DNA from: Melastoma dodecandrum
Lineage: Eukaryota > Streptophyta > Magnoliopsida > Myrtales > Melastomataceae
DNA: 64,000 nucleotides
Assembly (NCBI GenBank): GCA_029817715.1
Contig: JARUPY010000602.1
Span: 1,319,501-1,383,500, forward strand
Direction of reading: 5' to 3'
Below the pieces are notes generated by a model, which saw nothing but the letters and a program-made list of their open reading frames with translations, did no database searches and was not told the DNA's origin. The position numbers and the translations under genes were made by a program. Below, in pieces: positions 24,512 through 36,303 of this stretch. Numbering within the stretch: position 1 is the stretch's first letter; each line of letters starts with the position of its first letter.

Positions 24512-25202
24512 GGTGGTGGTGGTGGGGGATGGGCTCGAGAAATCTCTCGTTTCGGTTATTCTGCTTGGATTTGCGGTTGTGGGATTTGTGAGATTGTGGG
24601 GGGTGATGGATGATCTCCATTTATAAAAAGGGATAATTTGACCCGGCATGGTTTCTTGGTGAAGAGGATCAACAGGCTAAGGATAAAATAATCCTCAGAT
24701 GACCATGACCATGTCTTTCCGTCCGGATGAATGCCTGGAAATGGTCCCCCTCTCCATGCCAATTCCATCGCTCTTCTTCCGCTACGTGGAGCTGCAGCAT
24801 TCAAGAACAGAAGCAGATCAAACCCTCCATAATTGATGCTTCCTTCTCCAGTTGGTTAATCTACGCAAGTACACAAGGAACAGTCGAATTGCCAAAACAT
24901 ATGGAAAAGGACCGTGTCTCCATCATCAACATCAAATGACTTCCAATCCGGCGAAAGTGTGTTGAAGAGGACAACGGTGAAAAGGTCATCTGTATTTGGT
25001 AGCTTTATATGAATGAAATCTCTCAAAAAGAAATCAAAGTTTGCCGAGTCAATCGTTTCCCCCAACCCCTAAACTATAAATACATGTTTCGTCCCCCCCA
25101 TTCAAGCATATCGCTTCATCTCGTGCAGTGATCACTTCCAAGTTTCTGCAGAATCCCCACTGCTCAGAAATCGAAGGCCTTTGCCAACTCAAATCTGCGA
25201 AT
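24512..25202. promoter_or_regulatory. Divergent promoter region, unit 7
   Basis: 691 bp, paired TATA boxes, with 'ccaatccgg' and 'caatcgtttccc' variants and the leader change noted for GLP-M copy 6. Confidence 0.75.
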
Positions 25203-25871
25203 ATGAAGTCCCTTACTACCCTTCTCTTCGTTGCTTTGGCAGCTGCATCTGCGCTTGCCTACGACCCCAGTCCTCTTCAGGATATTTGCGTGGCCGTCAA
25301 CAGCACCAAGGATGCGGTCTTCGTCAACGGGAAGTTCTGTAAGGACCCAAAGCTTTCCACTGCCGATGATTTCGTCTTCACTGGATTCAGGAAACCCGGG
25401 AACACCTCCAACCCTCTCGGCTCGAAGGTGACTCAGGGGTTCGTCGACCAGTTCCCCGGGATCAACACGCTCGGGATATCCATGGCTCGCTTGGACTTCG
25501 CCCCCTACGGTCTTAACCCACCCCACATCCATCCTCGTGGCACTGAGATCCTGGTTGTTGTTGAGGGCACCTTGTTTGTGGGTTTCGTCACCTCGAACCA
25601 ACTCGGGAACCGCCTCTTCACCAAGGTCCTCTACCCTGGAGACGTTTTCGTTTTCCCGATCGGTCTCATTCACTTCCAGCTTAACATCGGTAAGACCAAC
25701 GTGGTGGCCTTCGCTGGCCTGAGCAGCCAAAACCCAGGACTCATCGTGGTAGCCAATAACGTGTTCGGATCAAGCCCACCGATCTCACGCGACGTCCTCA
25801 CCAAGGCCTTCCAGGTTGACAACAAGGTGGTCAACTATCTCCAGTCCCAGTTCTGGACGGACAACAACTAA
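25203..25871 (+). CDS. Germin-like protein GLP-A copy 7
   Basis: Intronless, 222 aa, complete. Reads [17 protein letters not shown]. 'gccgtcaacagc' and 'ttctgtaagg' (about 25294-25345) are shared with the GLP-M-like tract of copy 3, while the bases just before are of the ordinary GLP-A type: a partial version of that tract. Confidence 0.95.
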   Translation: MKSLTTLLFVALAAASALAYDPSPLQDICVAVNSTKDAVFVNGKFCKDPKLSTADDFVFTGFRKPGNTSNPLGSKVTQGFVDQFPGINTLGISMARLDFAPYGLNPPHIHPRGTEILVVVEGTLFVGFVTSNQLGNRLFTKVLYPGDVFVFPIGLIHFQLNIGKTNVVAFAGLSSQNPGLIVVANNVFGSSPPISRDVLTKAFQVDNKVVNYLQSQFWTDNN

Positions 25872-26484
25872 AGCAACAATAATCCCCGGGGTTCAATTTA
25901 TTGAACTTAGATTGGTTTATACTGATTGTATTGATCATATTTTGAATAATGAATGGTAGTGCCTCAATTGAAATAATTAAATAAAAAGGATTGTTGTTTT
26001 ATTTATCTCCGATGTTCCTTTCAGCTTTGGCACATGGATTCACGATCATGAATTAACTCCTATGGCGATTTCGTAAACGGGAAACTCGTGACCAGACAAA
26101 GTGGCGAAACCATAAATGCCTTCTGCCTAAATAATCAGTCTTTAGTCTTCAGCCACTGTAACTGCCTTCTGCTTTGACGTCGAACGACATAAGGATATAT
26201 TGTTGGTCTATCAATGGTTAAGCTACGACCAAATGTAGCCCCTTCTAAAGATTACTTCACATGTACGATCAATCCACAAGCTCGGCATCCGATCGCAGTG
26301 CTAGTCATGTCCTCGGAGTCCAAATGCTTTGAAACCCAACTCATATGGTCCAGGAAGACATTCTGTGTTTCAATATGCTGGAGTTCTTTACTGGATTGTT
26401 TAGAATGGTTCATTAGACAGCTCATGTTTCGACTAACCATTTTTTAGAAATTCCCAGATTTTAAACACTTAGGATCTGGATTTC

Positions 26485-27148
26485 ATGTTAATCGACGTAC
26501 AATCTCCACCTGACGGAGGTAAGACATTTATTTCGGGATAGAACTCATTGTGAATCCTGGTTGCGACAAGCATGAACATTGTGAAGATTTGCAGTGTTCG
26601 TCAATGGGAAGTTCTGCAAGGACCCGAAACTGGCCACCGCCGATGATTTCCTGTTCACTGGGTTGAGGACCCCCGGTAACACTAACAACCCGCTCGGATC
26701 AAAGGTCACTCCTGCTTTCGTAGACCAGTTCCCGGGAATCAACACGCTCGGCATCTCCATGGCTCGCCTGGACTTTGCTCCCAACGGCCTGAACCCTCCC
26801 CATACTCATCCCCGTGGCACAGAGATCCTGGTCGTCATCGAGGGCACTCTGTATGTCGGATTCGTCACCTCGAACCAGCTCAACAACAAACTCTTCACCA
26901 AGATCCTCTATCCGGGAGACGTGTTCGTCTTCCCCATTGGCCTCATCCACTTCCAGCTGAACGTGGGGAAGACTAACGCGGTGGCATTTGCTGGCCTGAG
27001 CAGCCAGAGCCCTGGAGTCATCACGATTGCCAACTCAGTGTTTGGAGCTAAGCCCCCGATCTCGGACGAAGTCCTTGCCAAGGCTTTCCAGGTGGATAAG
27101 AAGGTGGTCGACGCTCTCCAGGCTCAGTTTTGGTACGACAACAACTAA
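26485..27148 (+). pseudogene. GLP-B relic copy 7
   Basis: Candidate ATG 26485, exon 2 from 26595, open. [10 protein letters not shown] and ISDEVLAK as copy 5; the 3' flank variants also match copy 5. Units 5 and 7 thus look like a duplicated two-unit block here. Last relic of the array. Confidence 0.75.
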
Positions 27149-27903
27149 TTAAACACAAACACGGTTGTTTGTTTCCCGACATAATAAAACAGTGGCCGCA
27201 TCTGCTGTGACCGCAAAGATTGTATCTGTGATGATAGAATGAACTTCTGTTATCATTCATCACCTCATTATTTAGTATGATTTGGGTTATTCACTGAAGA
27301 ACTATCTTCCACGCATTGTCCACGTATCCTCTGCACAGACGTAAGGCAACAGACGGTGATCACGGTCGAGGATTATCGAACTCGAATTCGATGAACGAGT
27401 CTCGACAAGATAGCCTAGGTACGATAAGTTTTGAACCGAATAGAGAATCCAAGTCACTCACTAAGATCAACCCACGTTGGTCATAGGAATAATTTTTTTT
27501 CTCGCTTTTTCCCAATAATTTCATTTAATTTGGGCTTGTTCCTAGGCGCGATGTGGGCCTGGGCTTCACTTCACCCCGTCGCTCCTCACTTTCCCTCTGA
27601 TAAACTCCAAACATATCTTGGTTCTTAAGACTGGCCAGGGCGTGGATGTTCGAAACCGATGTCTTGACTGCTGCTCGTCGCGTTAACGGGGGCACCCTGG
27701 TGCTTTTGGTTCATGCGGTGGAAATGGAAAAGAAAGTTTCTGTAGTGCAAAGGGAAAAGAAATGGTCCTTTTGCTTTCGGAAGCAGAAAATAAAGAGAGA
27801 TCTTGTCTTAGAATGAAAAAGGTTACATTGGAATCCTCCCTTGTTCCGTCAACGAAAGAATTTTGTCAGCTAAGTGATGTTCACTTATTTGTGTCGAGTG
27901 CGT

Positions 27904-28569
27904 CTAGTTGTCCCACCAGAACTGCGACTGCAGGTACTTCACGACGTCCTTGTCCACCTGGAAGGCCTTCGTGAGGACGTCCGAGGAGATCGGAGGCTGT
28001 GAACCGAATACAGAGTTGGCAACGGTAATGACGCCGGGGTTCTGGCTACTCAGGCCTGCAAAGGCCACCGCATTGGTCTTTCCGATGTTGAACTGGAAGT
28101 GGATGAGCCCTATGGGGAACACGAATACGTCTCCCGGATACAGGACCTTGGTGAATAGACGGTTCCCGAGCTGGTTGGAGGTGACGAAACCCACGTACAA
28201 GGTACCCTCCACAACAACAAGGATTTCAGTCCCCCGTGGATGAGTGTGGGGAGGGTTCAGGCCGTAGGGTGCGAAGTCAATGCGGGCCATCGAGATCCCG
28301 AGAGTGTTGATTCCGGCAAACTGGTCGACAAAAGCAGGGGTGACTTTCGATCCCAGGGGGTTAGATGTGTTTCCAGGCGTCCTGAATCCGGTGAAGGTGA
28401 AGTCATCGGCGGAGGCAAGCTTCGGGTCCTTGCAGAACTTCCCGTTGACGAAGACCGCATCCTTGGTGCTGTTGACGGCTACACAAAAGTCTTGAAGAGG
28501 ACTTGGGTCATAGGCAAGGGCGCAGACATTCACGAGAACCAGGATCGCAAGGGTGGCGAGGAACTTCAT
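27904..28569 (-). CDS. Germin-like protein GLP-M copy 7
   Basis: Complete 221-aa intronless gene, protein identical to the other GLP-M copies. It is the last GLP-M before the array ends. Confidence 0.96.
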   Translation of the reverse strand: MKFLATLAILVLVNVCALAYDPSPLQDFCVAVNSTKDAVFVNGKFCKDPKLASADDFTFTGFRTPGNTSNPLGSKVTPAFVDQFAGINTLGISMARIDFAPYGLNPPHTHPRGTEILVVVEGTLYVGFVTSNQLGNRLFTKVLYPGDVFVFPIGLIHFQFNIGKTNAVAFAGLSSQNPGVITVANSVFGSQPPISSDVLTKAFQVDKDVVKYLQSQFWWDN

Positions 28570-29260
28570 GGTGGTGGTGGTGGGGGATGGGCTCGAGAAA
28601 TCTCTCGTTTCGGTTATTCTGCTTGGATTTGAGGTTGTGGGATTTGTGAGATTGTGGGGGGTGATGGATGATCTCCATTTATAAAAAGGGATAATTTGAC
28701 CCGGCATGGTTTCTTGGTGAAGAGGATCAACAGGCTAAGGATAAAATAATCCTCAGATGACCATGACCATGTCTTTCCGTCCGGATGAATGCCTGGAAAT
28801 GGTCCCCCTCTCCATGCCAATTCCATCGCTCTTCTTCCGCTACGTGGAGCTGCAGCATTCAAGAACAGAAGCAGATCAAACCCTCCATAATTGATGCTTC
28901 CTTCTCCAGTTGGTTAATCTACGCAAGTACACAAGGAACAGTCGAATTGCCAAAACATATGGAAAAGGACCGTGTCTCCATCATCAACATCAAATGACTT
29001 CCAATCCGGCGAAAGTGTGTTGAAGAGGACAACGGTGAAAAGGTCATCTGTATTTGGTAGCTTTATATGAATGAAATCTCTCAAAAAGAAATCAAAGTTT
29101 GCCGAGTCAATCGATTCCCCCAACCCCTAAACTATAAATACATGTTTCGTCCCCCCCATTCAAGCATATCGCTTCATCTCGTGCAGTGATCACTTCCAAG
29201 TTTCTGCAGAATCCCCACTGCTCAGAAATCGAAGGCCTTTGCCAACTCAAATCTGCGAAT
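28570..29260. promoter_or_regulatory. Divergent promoter region, unit 8 (partial unit)
   Basis: 691 bp, paired TATA boxes. 'caatcgattccc' is shared with unit 3 only. Confidence 0.75.
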
Positions 29261-29929
29261 ATGAAGTCCCTTACTACCCTTCTCTTCGTTGCTTTGGCAG
29301 CTGCATCTGCGCTTGCCTACGACCCCAGTCCTCTTCAGGATATTTGCGTGGCCGTGAACAGCACCAAGGATGCGGTCTTCGTCAACGGGAAGTTCTGTAA
29401 GGACCCAAAGCTGTCCACTGCCGGTGATTTCGTCTTCACTCAATTCAGGAAACCCGGGAACACCTCCAACCCTCTCGGCTCGAAGGTGACTCAGGGGTTC
29501 GTCGACCAGTTCCCCGGGATCAACACGCTCGGGATATCCATGGCTCGCTTGGACTTCGCCCCCTACGGTCTTAACCCACCCCACATCCATCCTCGTGGCA
29601 CTGAGATCCTGGTTGTTGTTGAGGGCACCTTGTTTGTGGGTTTCGTCACCTCGAACCAACTCGGGAACCGCCTCTTCACCAAGGTCCTCTACCCTGGAGA
29701 CGTTTTCGTTTTCCCGATCGGTCTCATTCACTTCCAGCTTAACATCGGTAAGACCAACGTGGTGGCCTTCGCTGGCCTGAGCAGCCAAAACCCAGGACTC
29801 ATCGTGGTAGCCAATAACGTGTTCGGATCAAGCCCACCGATCTCACGCGACGTCCTCACCAAGGCCTTCCAGGTTGATAACAAGGTGGTCAACTATCTCC
29901 AGTCCCAGTTCTGGACGGACAACAACTAA
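29261..29929 (+). CDS. Germin-like protein GLP-A copy 8 (end of array)
   Basis: Intronless, 222 aa, complete, all cupin ligands present. STAGDF (private Gly) and TQFRK (as copy 3). Its 3' flank (29930-30566) has more substitutions and indels than any other copy, as expected for an edge unit that takes less part in homogenisation. No GLP-B relic follows it. Confidence 0.95.
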   Translation: MKSLTTLLFVALAAASALAYDPSPLQDICVAVNSTKDAVFVNGKFCKDPKLSTAGDFVFTQFRKPGNTSNPLGSKVTQGFVDQFPGINTLGISMARLDFAPYGLNPPHIHPRGTEILVVVEGTLFVGFVTSNQLGNRLFTKVLYPGDVFVFPIGLIHFQLNIGKTNVVAFAGLSSQNPGLIVVANNVFGSSPPISRDVLTKAFQVDNKVVNYLQSQFWTDNN

Positions 29930-30566
29930 AGCCACAACAATCCCCGGGGTTCAATTTATTGAACTTAGATTGGTTTATACTGATTGTATTGATCATATTT
30001 TGAATAATGAATGGCGGTACTTCAGTGCCTCAATTGAAATAATTAAATAAAAAGAATTGTTATTTTATTTATCTCCGATGTTCCTTTCAGCTTTGGCACG
30101 TAGATTCACGATCATGAATTAACTCATACGGCGATTTCCTAAACGGAAAACTCATGACCAGACAAAGTGGCGAAACCATTTCTGATCAATCTTTAGTCTT
30201 CAGTCACTGTAACTGCCTTCTGCTTTGATGTCGAACGACATAAGGATATATTGTTGGTCTATCAATGGTTAAGCTACGGCCAATGTAGCCCCTTCAAAAG
30301 ATTACTTCACATGTACAATCAATCCACAAGCTCGGCATCCGATCGCAGTGCTAGTCATGTCCTCGGAGTCCAAATGCTTTGAGACCCAACTCATATGGTC
30401 CAGGAAGACATTCTGGGTTTCAATATGCTGGAGTTCTTCACGGGATTGTTTAGAAGGGTTCATTAGACAGCTCATGTTTCGACTAACCATTCTTTAGAAA
30501 TTCCCAGATCTTAAACACTTAGGATCTGGATTTCATGTTAATCGACGTACAATCTCCACCTGACGG

Positions 30567-31637
30567 GGAGGTGTGATCCGTTCCTGAGCTAAATTCAAGA
30601 CAATTCTTAAACCACGTGAAGTTTAATGATGACGGTCATCGTCTTATAGTTGCGATTTTGATACTATACATACGGATCGAGGAGCAGTTCTTATCAGCAA
30701 AGGTTCGGAAGGGAACACAGGTTAGATAAGCTACACCAGAAGTCCAATGAAATGAGATTTACTCGAGTTGAGATGAATCTGGAAGAAGTCTACATTCACT
30801 ATCATCTGTTATTTTCAAAGGTTTTAATCACAACTAATCCCAGGAACGAAGGCACAGTCGTGCTTCCACAAAAACTAAGTCCTACTCCTCTTGGTTTCTA
30901 CCATTAACATCAACATCGGGCTGACCCCAAAACCATGTTGAAGGCTTCCGCCTTCACTGTAATAGATGTATATCCACCTGCTCTATCTAGAATAAGATGT
31001 ATCAGCTGTTCTTGCGACCTGTTGAGATCAAGGACAAATCCTAAAACAAAAGTCTAACACGAAGATAATCAAACGTGTCACCCTGTTCTAACTAATTTTA
31101 ACAACTCCTTACCATTTCTTATAGGTATAAATTTTGAAATCATGGGAAAACGTAAATAAGCGAAGTGATTACCGTTGAATTTCATCTAAAAACGTGTTTT
31201 CAGTGCCTTACGAGGTGTTTCTGCCCCAAACAAACACAGCCAGAGACATTTTGACAGTGATCATTAGCACCGTCAAAAGAAGCTTAAGGAGCAGATGCAG
31301 TGTAATGTGCTGGAGCCGTTCTTTACCGCAAGTGCAGGCTGCGACCGAGCTAGGATTGGAAAATTTGAGAGAATATCTGACCCTACGAGTGGAATATGCC
31401 TGCAATATTTGGCTATGCAATAAACATTGAGCGCATTGTATATCTCCCCGAGAGACGTACCGTGCAAAGACTTTCGAGTTCCTTGATAGGATAAAAAAGA
31501 CTAGCCAATTTCACATGCTCGTAGCAGTTGTTGAACGTTTCTTTTTCAGGATTGAAAATGGGACAATCTCAGCGGACTCGGTCATTTGTTGTTACCCTTG
31601 ATGCAGAAGACAGGATTACTCAGTCGTCTGCTCCTCT
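30567..31637. other. Unique spacer between array end and next germin-like gene
   Basis: Right of the breakpoint the sequence is single-copy in this window. ORFs such as 31194-31430 have no recognisable product and I do not call them. It presumably holds the upstream regulatory region of the gene at 31724. Confidence 0.6.
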
Positions 31638-31647
31638 TGTATAAATG
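31638..31647 (+). promoter_or_regulatory. TATA box of germin-like gene at 31724
   Basis: TGTATAAATG lies about 80 bp before the ATG, giving a short 5' UTR. Confidence 0.6.
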
Positions 31648-31723
31648 GGAGCTCATGTTGCCATGCACAGCCACACAAACTCAACGTTCTTACACTTCAT
31701 TAGTGCTAAGAATCCCCCCAAAC

Positions 31724-32486
31724 ATGAAGCTACTCATAACTCTTGCCATCCTTTCCCTGGCAGCTGCAACATCCCTCGCTTATGACCCGGATCTCCTTCA
31801 GGACATCTGTGTGGCCATCAACAACACTAATGATGGAGGTAAGACATTTTTCTTGGGATGGAAAATCCCAGTTGTGACAAACATTAACTTTGAGAAGATT
31901 TATTTTGACAGCAACTCTTTCTTGAAATGCAGTGTTCGTCAACGGGAAGTTCTGCAAGGACCCGAAAATGGCCACAGCCGACGATTTTGTCTTCACAAAA
32001 TTCAGGACCCCGGGAGACACTAACAACCCGCTCGGATCAAAGGTGACTCAGGGGTTCGTGGACCAGTTCCCAGGAATCAACACGCTCGGCATCTCCATGG
32101 CTCGCCTGGACTTTGCTCCCAACGGCCTGAACCCTCCCCATACTCATCCCCGCGGCACCGAGATCCTGGTCGTCATCGAGGGCACTCTGTATGTCGGATT
32201 CGTCACCTCGAACCAGCTCAACAACAAACTCTTCACGAAGATCCTCTACCCGGGCGACGTATTCGTCTTCCCCATTGGCCTCATCCACTTCCAGTTCAAT
32301 GTAGGGAAGACTAACGCAGTGGCGTTCGCCGGCCTGAGCAGCCAGAACCCCGGAGTCATTACAATTGCGAACTCAGTATTCGGTGCTAAGCCGCCCATCT
32401 CGGACGACGTCCTTGCCAAGGCATTCCAGGTGGATAAGAAGGTCGTCGATGCCCTCCAGGCCCAGTTTTGGTACGACAACAATTAA
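31724..32486 (+). CDS. Germin-like protein, two exons (complete relative of GLP-B)
   Basis: Exons are 31724-31838 and 31933-32486 (669 nt, 222 aa). The intron (94 bp, gag|gtaaga ... atgcag|tg) is phase 1, after codon 38. Residues 1-19 are a signal peptide and the mature start is [10 protein letters not shown]. Cys29/Cys46, His108/His110/Glu115 and His157 are all present. A sequon lies at Asn33; the second site of GLP-A/M is DTN here and is lost. Exon 2 is close to the array GLP-B relics ([31 protein letters not shown]), so this shows what those relics lost. The 3' UTR resembles that of 38567, not that of GLP-B. Confidence 0.95.
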
Positions 32487-33252
32487 AGCACGTGCGACAT
32501 CGACTTTGAATCGACACATATATTCCAGTGTTGGGCTATGATCAATACAATAACTTGCTTAAAATAAAAGATAAAACACCCATTTGGGCTGTTGTTCATC
32601 AGAAGCATGGTTCGATTCGAACCAGCCAGATTTCCTTGTTCAACATGTTCCATCGGAAGCTTGTTCAGCATGTTCCATCCGAAGCGGAAAGTAGAAAAAA
32701 TTAAAAAAAAATTGAAATATAATACGCGGAGCTTCAAAAGACACAAGACTTTGATTTTTTTTTAAATAGAAGTCAAAGTAAAAAAGTTTCAGTTTAAAAA
32801 AATTAAAAAACCCGATGCCATAAAAACACGTGAGGCACCACAAAATTTTCTTACCGCTGTATATTGCCGAAAGGTTGGTTTTAAAAGCCTACTTTTATAA
32901 ACCCCGGGTTTAAAACGCTGTATAAAGAGGAATATAACAAAGTAGAATTTAAATTCGAAATTTATTTATTAAGAAAAATGAGTTTTAAAAATCCGATTTC
33001 TCCGTATAGTACAGATGTTAAGAAATCGGATTTATAAAATTTAATTTCATGAATTCTCCCATTAAATCGAATTTTAAAACTTCAACTTCAAACATTTTTA
33101 AACTAAAATTGGACTCTGATTTTTGCAAATTTTACTAACTTTATTTGTGCTTTGGTGCAATCCATCTTTCTAGAGCGAAGGTCCAATCATCTCCTCCCTT
33201 CTAGTTTTGTTGTCCTTTTTCACTGTTTTCTTAATTCAATCCTTGTCCATGA

Positions 33253-33477
<225 letters not shown>

Positions 33478-34472
33478 ATTCGCCTTGGTTACTACTACTC
33501 TTCTTCCATCTTTCATTTGTTCATGTAATTCGTCAAATGTACTGATCATTCAATCTTATCGGTAATCTCATAAGTCTTGCTTTCTCGTCACGTGTCTTCA
33601 TCTATACCATCTTACATATGACACGTGACCGGTTTTCGCGTTAGCCATAAATGATGACCGTGTTTGTATTTGTGGATATTCCGTGAGAGGAATAGCTCCT
33701 TAGTTTCATTTGGCCGGTAATTGCTCCGAGAGATATATTGCACCCTCCACGGGAATCAACAGAGGTCATAGACGAGATCTCTGATAAACCCGGGAAGGAG
33801 GGAATGCAAGAAATAACACGACTGTATAACAGCAGCAACGAGCAACTGCGGCAGTCAGTACATGAACCCCCTTCGCCGCATCTTAAACCTTTGAGATGAG
33901 CAGTGAGGCTTCGAAAATCATTCTCCGGCCACAAAGAATGCCGATGAGATTCTCCTCCGATGATCCTCTTAAAAGACGATAACAGTGAAGCGTTCTCTGT
34001 TGATATACGAGAGTGATCTTCCCATGAAGGGAACATATAAACAAAAGAGTAGAGAATTTGTTGTTTTGAGCTTAAAAAATTGGGGTTTGAACGTTTCGCA
34101 CCCTTTTCCTTGTAGGAAATATGTTTGTTTCTTTTCTTTCATTTCGGGTAATATAAGAATGGCCTCTAGTAGGGCCTGAGACCCTTGTTAAGTCCAGGCC
34201 CAAATATTGAATTAGTCTAAGCCCATTAATTCAGGACCCAACTAGGCCAGGGGCAGCCCCCATGTTGGGCCAAAGTCTAAGCCCAGCCAAATTCCATAAA
34301 ATAATAGAAAGTAAAAAACGAAAAACTCTATACATGACTGAAACCACAAAACACAAAACGTATGTATCCTTCTCTACTTATACATCATCAAATACAGCCG
34401 CGGTCCCGGTCACCGACGACTCCGGCAAAATTGCATTGATCTTTTGTAGCTAAGGAAGCCCAAATTGCCTCT

Positions 34473-34664
34473 GTGATGGAGGATGTGATGTTTCCAATTG
34501 ATCTAACCGCAGCAGAGCTTCGCAATAAGACTATCCCGGTACTTTTTAACGTGACTGTTAGAGGCTACGCATCGTGTGTTTGGGCGAGGATAATTTGTAA
34601 TGACGAGGAAGATGTCTCTTCTCTGTCTCAAAAAGGGGCTGCTGCAATTCAATCTAAATTATAA
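34473..34664 (+). pseudogene. Unassigned small ORF
   Basis: 63 codons from ATG at 34473 (MMEDVMFPIDLTAAELRNKT ... AAIQSKL). The frame is interrupted upstream by a stop, and there is no evident promoter or family match. Possibly a remnant of a longer gene. Low certainty. Confidence 0.25.
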
Positions 34665-35526
34665 ACTGGATGAGGTGATGGGGTGTTATTATCATAAAGG
34701 ATTATTAGAAAGAGTTCCTTCTGATGGGGTGGGGGATAAATTAGTGCAGGTTAAAGTCATCTAAAACCCCGCATATTGAAGGTTTTCACTGTCATGGGGT
34801 GAAATTCTGTATTTGAGTGGTTTGGAGGGAGTGTTATTCGTCAAGCTACTACAGATGAGTGCTTCCTTTGGGAATGGAGAATGTTGGTCCTTTCCATCCT
34901 GTCTTGATCCCCTCGAAGGTGAATTGGTACGGAAGCCATGCACTCAGGATATATGCGACAGGATCCTACCGCTCCCTTGTCCTGCAACGTTCCTGCTTGT
35001 AAGAGCTACGAATTTCATCTCCATATACTAAGTATACCAAAAGGACCATTTTACATTGTTCAAGTGTTGTTGCTATAAACCAGTTTGAGATCGAAGAATG
35101 CCTCCGTATCTACACCGAGTCAACGATAGATAATGAATAAGTACCCATGATTACAAATATAAACATAAGCCTAAGATTGGTGACAAGAGACCAGTGCAAG
35201 TTCAAGCTCAAGCCGAGGTTTTAGAAAAGTACGGCCTCGCTTTACAAATCAGAAAGTATGTAAAGAAAAATCATAATTGTAGATGAAAGAGTCCGGGCAG
35301 TTGGATTTCGAAGTTGATGGAATGGCTCTGAGTCGAGGCGTAAAATTGACACGGTTCCAGGGCGCGACCGAGACCAAGTTCAAGGGGGGAGGCAGGTAGT
35401 TGCTTGGTATTGGCAGTTAGGTATGCAGTCTTGCGGATCCTCAACAACGACGGTGGACTTGGCGATCAACAACTTGGAAAGAGCTCCTTAAGATTTCCCT
35501 CCTGCCAAACCCTGTCAATGTTTGCG

Positions 35527-35539
35527 TTATATATAAATA
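35527..35539 (+). promoter_or_regulatory. TATA box of germin-like gene at 35635
   Basis: TATATATAAATAT lies about 100 bp upstream of the ATG. The promoter sequence has no similarity to the array's GLP-A promoter. Confidence 0.55.
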
Positions 35540-35634
35540 TGGATCGGGGCAGGATGTCCACGATCACATCTGAACTCCAAACCCAAAAGCATAACAACTG
35601 TGAGTTTGCATACGCCTCGATCCTGCTCATCGTC

Positions 35635-36303
35635 ATGAAGCTCCTCGGGACCCTTCTGATCCTAGCTCTTGCTACAGCCACCGCCTTTGCTTATGACCCC
35701 AGTCCTCTTCAGGATATTTGCGTGGCCGTGAACAGCACCAAGGATGCGGTCTTCATCAACGGGAAGTTCTGCAAGGACCCAAAGCTTTCCACTGCCGATG
35801 ATTTCGTCTTCACTCAATTCAGGACACCCGGGAACACCTCCAACCCTCTCGGCTCAAAGGTGACTCAGGGGTTCGTCGACCAGTTCCCCGGGATCAACAC
35901 GCTCGGGATATCCATGGCTCGCTTGGACTTCGCCCCCTATGGTCTTAACCCACCCCACATTCATCCTCGTGGCACTGAGATCCTGGTTGTTGTTGAGGGC
36001 ACCTTGTTTGTGGGTTTCGTCACCTCGAACCAACTCGGGAACCGCCTCTTCACCAAGGTCCTCTACCCTGGAGACGTTTTCGTTTTCCCGATCGGTCTCA
36101 TTCACTTCCAGCTTAACATCGGTAAGACCAACGTGGTGGCCTTCGCTGGCCTGAGCAGCCAAAACCCAGGACTCATCGTGGTAGCCAATAACGTGTTCGG
36201 ATCAAGCCCACCGATCTCACGCGACGTCCTCACCAAGGCCTTCCAGGTTGACAACAAGGTGGTCAACTATCTCCAATCCCAGTTCTGGACGGACAACAAC
36301 TAA
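35635..36303 (+). CDS. Germin-like protein, intronless, chimeric with GLP-A
   Basis: 222 aa, intronless. The signal peptide ([19 protein letters not shown]) and everything upstream differ from GLP-A. From about the YDPSPLQ codons onward the coding sequence is almost identical to GLP-A (VFING, STADDF, TQFRT), and the 3' flank stays alike to about 36497. All cupin ligands (His108, His110, Glu115, His157) and both sequons are kept. The frame is open upstream of 35635 but without a better start; this ATG gives the signal peptide. Predicted secreted. Its separate promoter suggests a different expression pattern from the array genes. Confidence 0.94.
   Translation: MKLLGTLLILALATATAFAYDPSPLQDICVAVNSTKDAVFINGKFCKDPKLSTADDFVFTQFRTPGNTSNPLGSKVTQGFVDQFPGINTLGISMARLDFAPYGLNPPHIHPRGTEILVVVEGTLFVGFVTSNQLGNRLFTKVLYPGDVFVFPIGLIHFQLNIGKTNVVAFAGLSSQNPGLIVVANNVFGSSPPISRDVLTKAFQVDNKVVNYLQSQFWTDNN

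Larger units (their letters stand above)
1..30566. repeat. Tandem array of ~4058-bp germin-like gene units (7.5 copies)
   Basis: The same block recurs with unit starts, phased on base 1, at 1, 4059, 8116, 12174, 16244, 20302, 24360 and 28418. Spacings are 4058, 4057, 4058, 4070, 4058, 4058 and 4058. The 4057 unit is explained by a 1-base deletion in its GLP-B relic (near 6433). The 4070 unit is explained by +6 and +5 insertions in the GLP-A 3' flank near 13745 and 13780 and +1 near 15480. Gene order per unit is GLP-M (minus), divergent promoter, GLP-A (plus), GLP-B relic (plus). The array enters from the left edge. It ends where the flank of the last GLP-A leaves the shared sequence at about 30566. 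Near-identity implies very recent amplification or continuing homogenisation. The copy number should be treated as assembly-dependent. Confidence 0.97.

Noticed and set aside
31586..32023. Continuous 145-codon ORF across the intron of the gene at 31724
   Set aside because: It reads through the intron and out of frame into exon 2; the spliced model gives a full germin-like protein.
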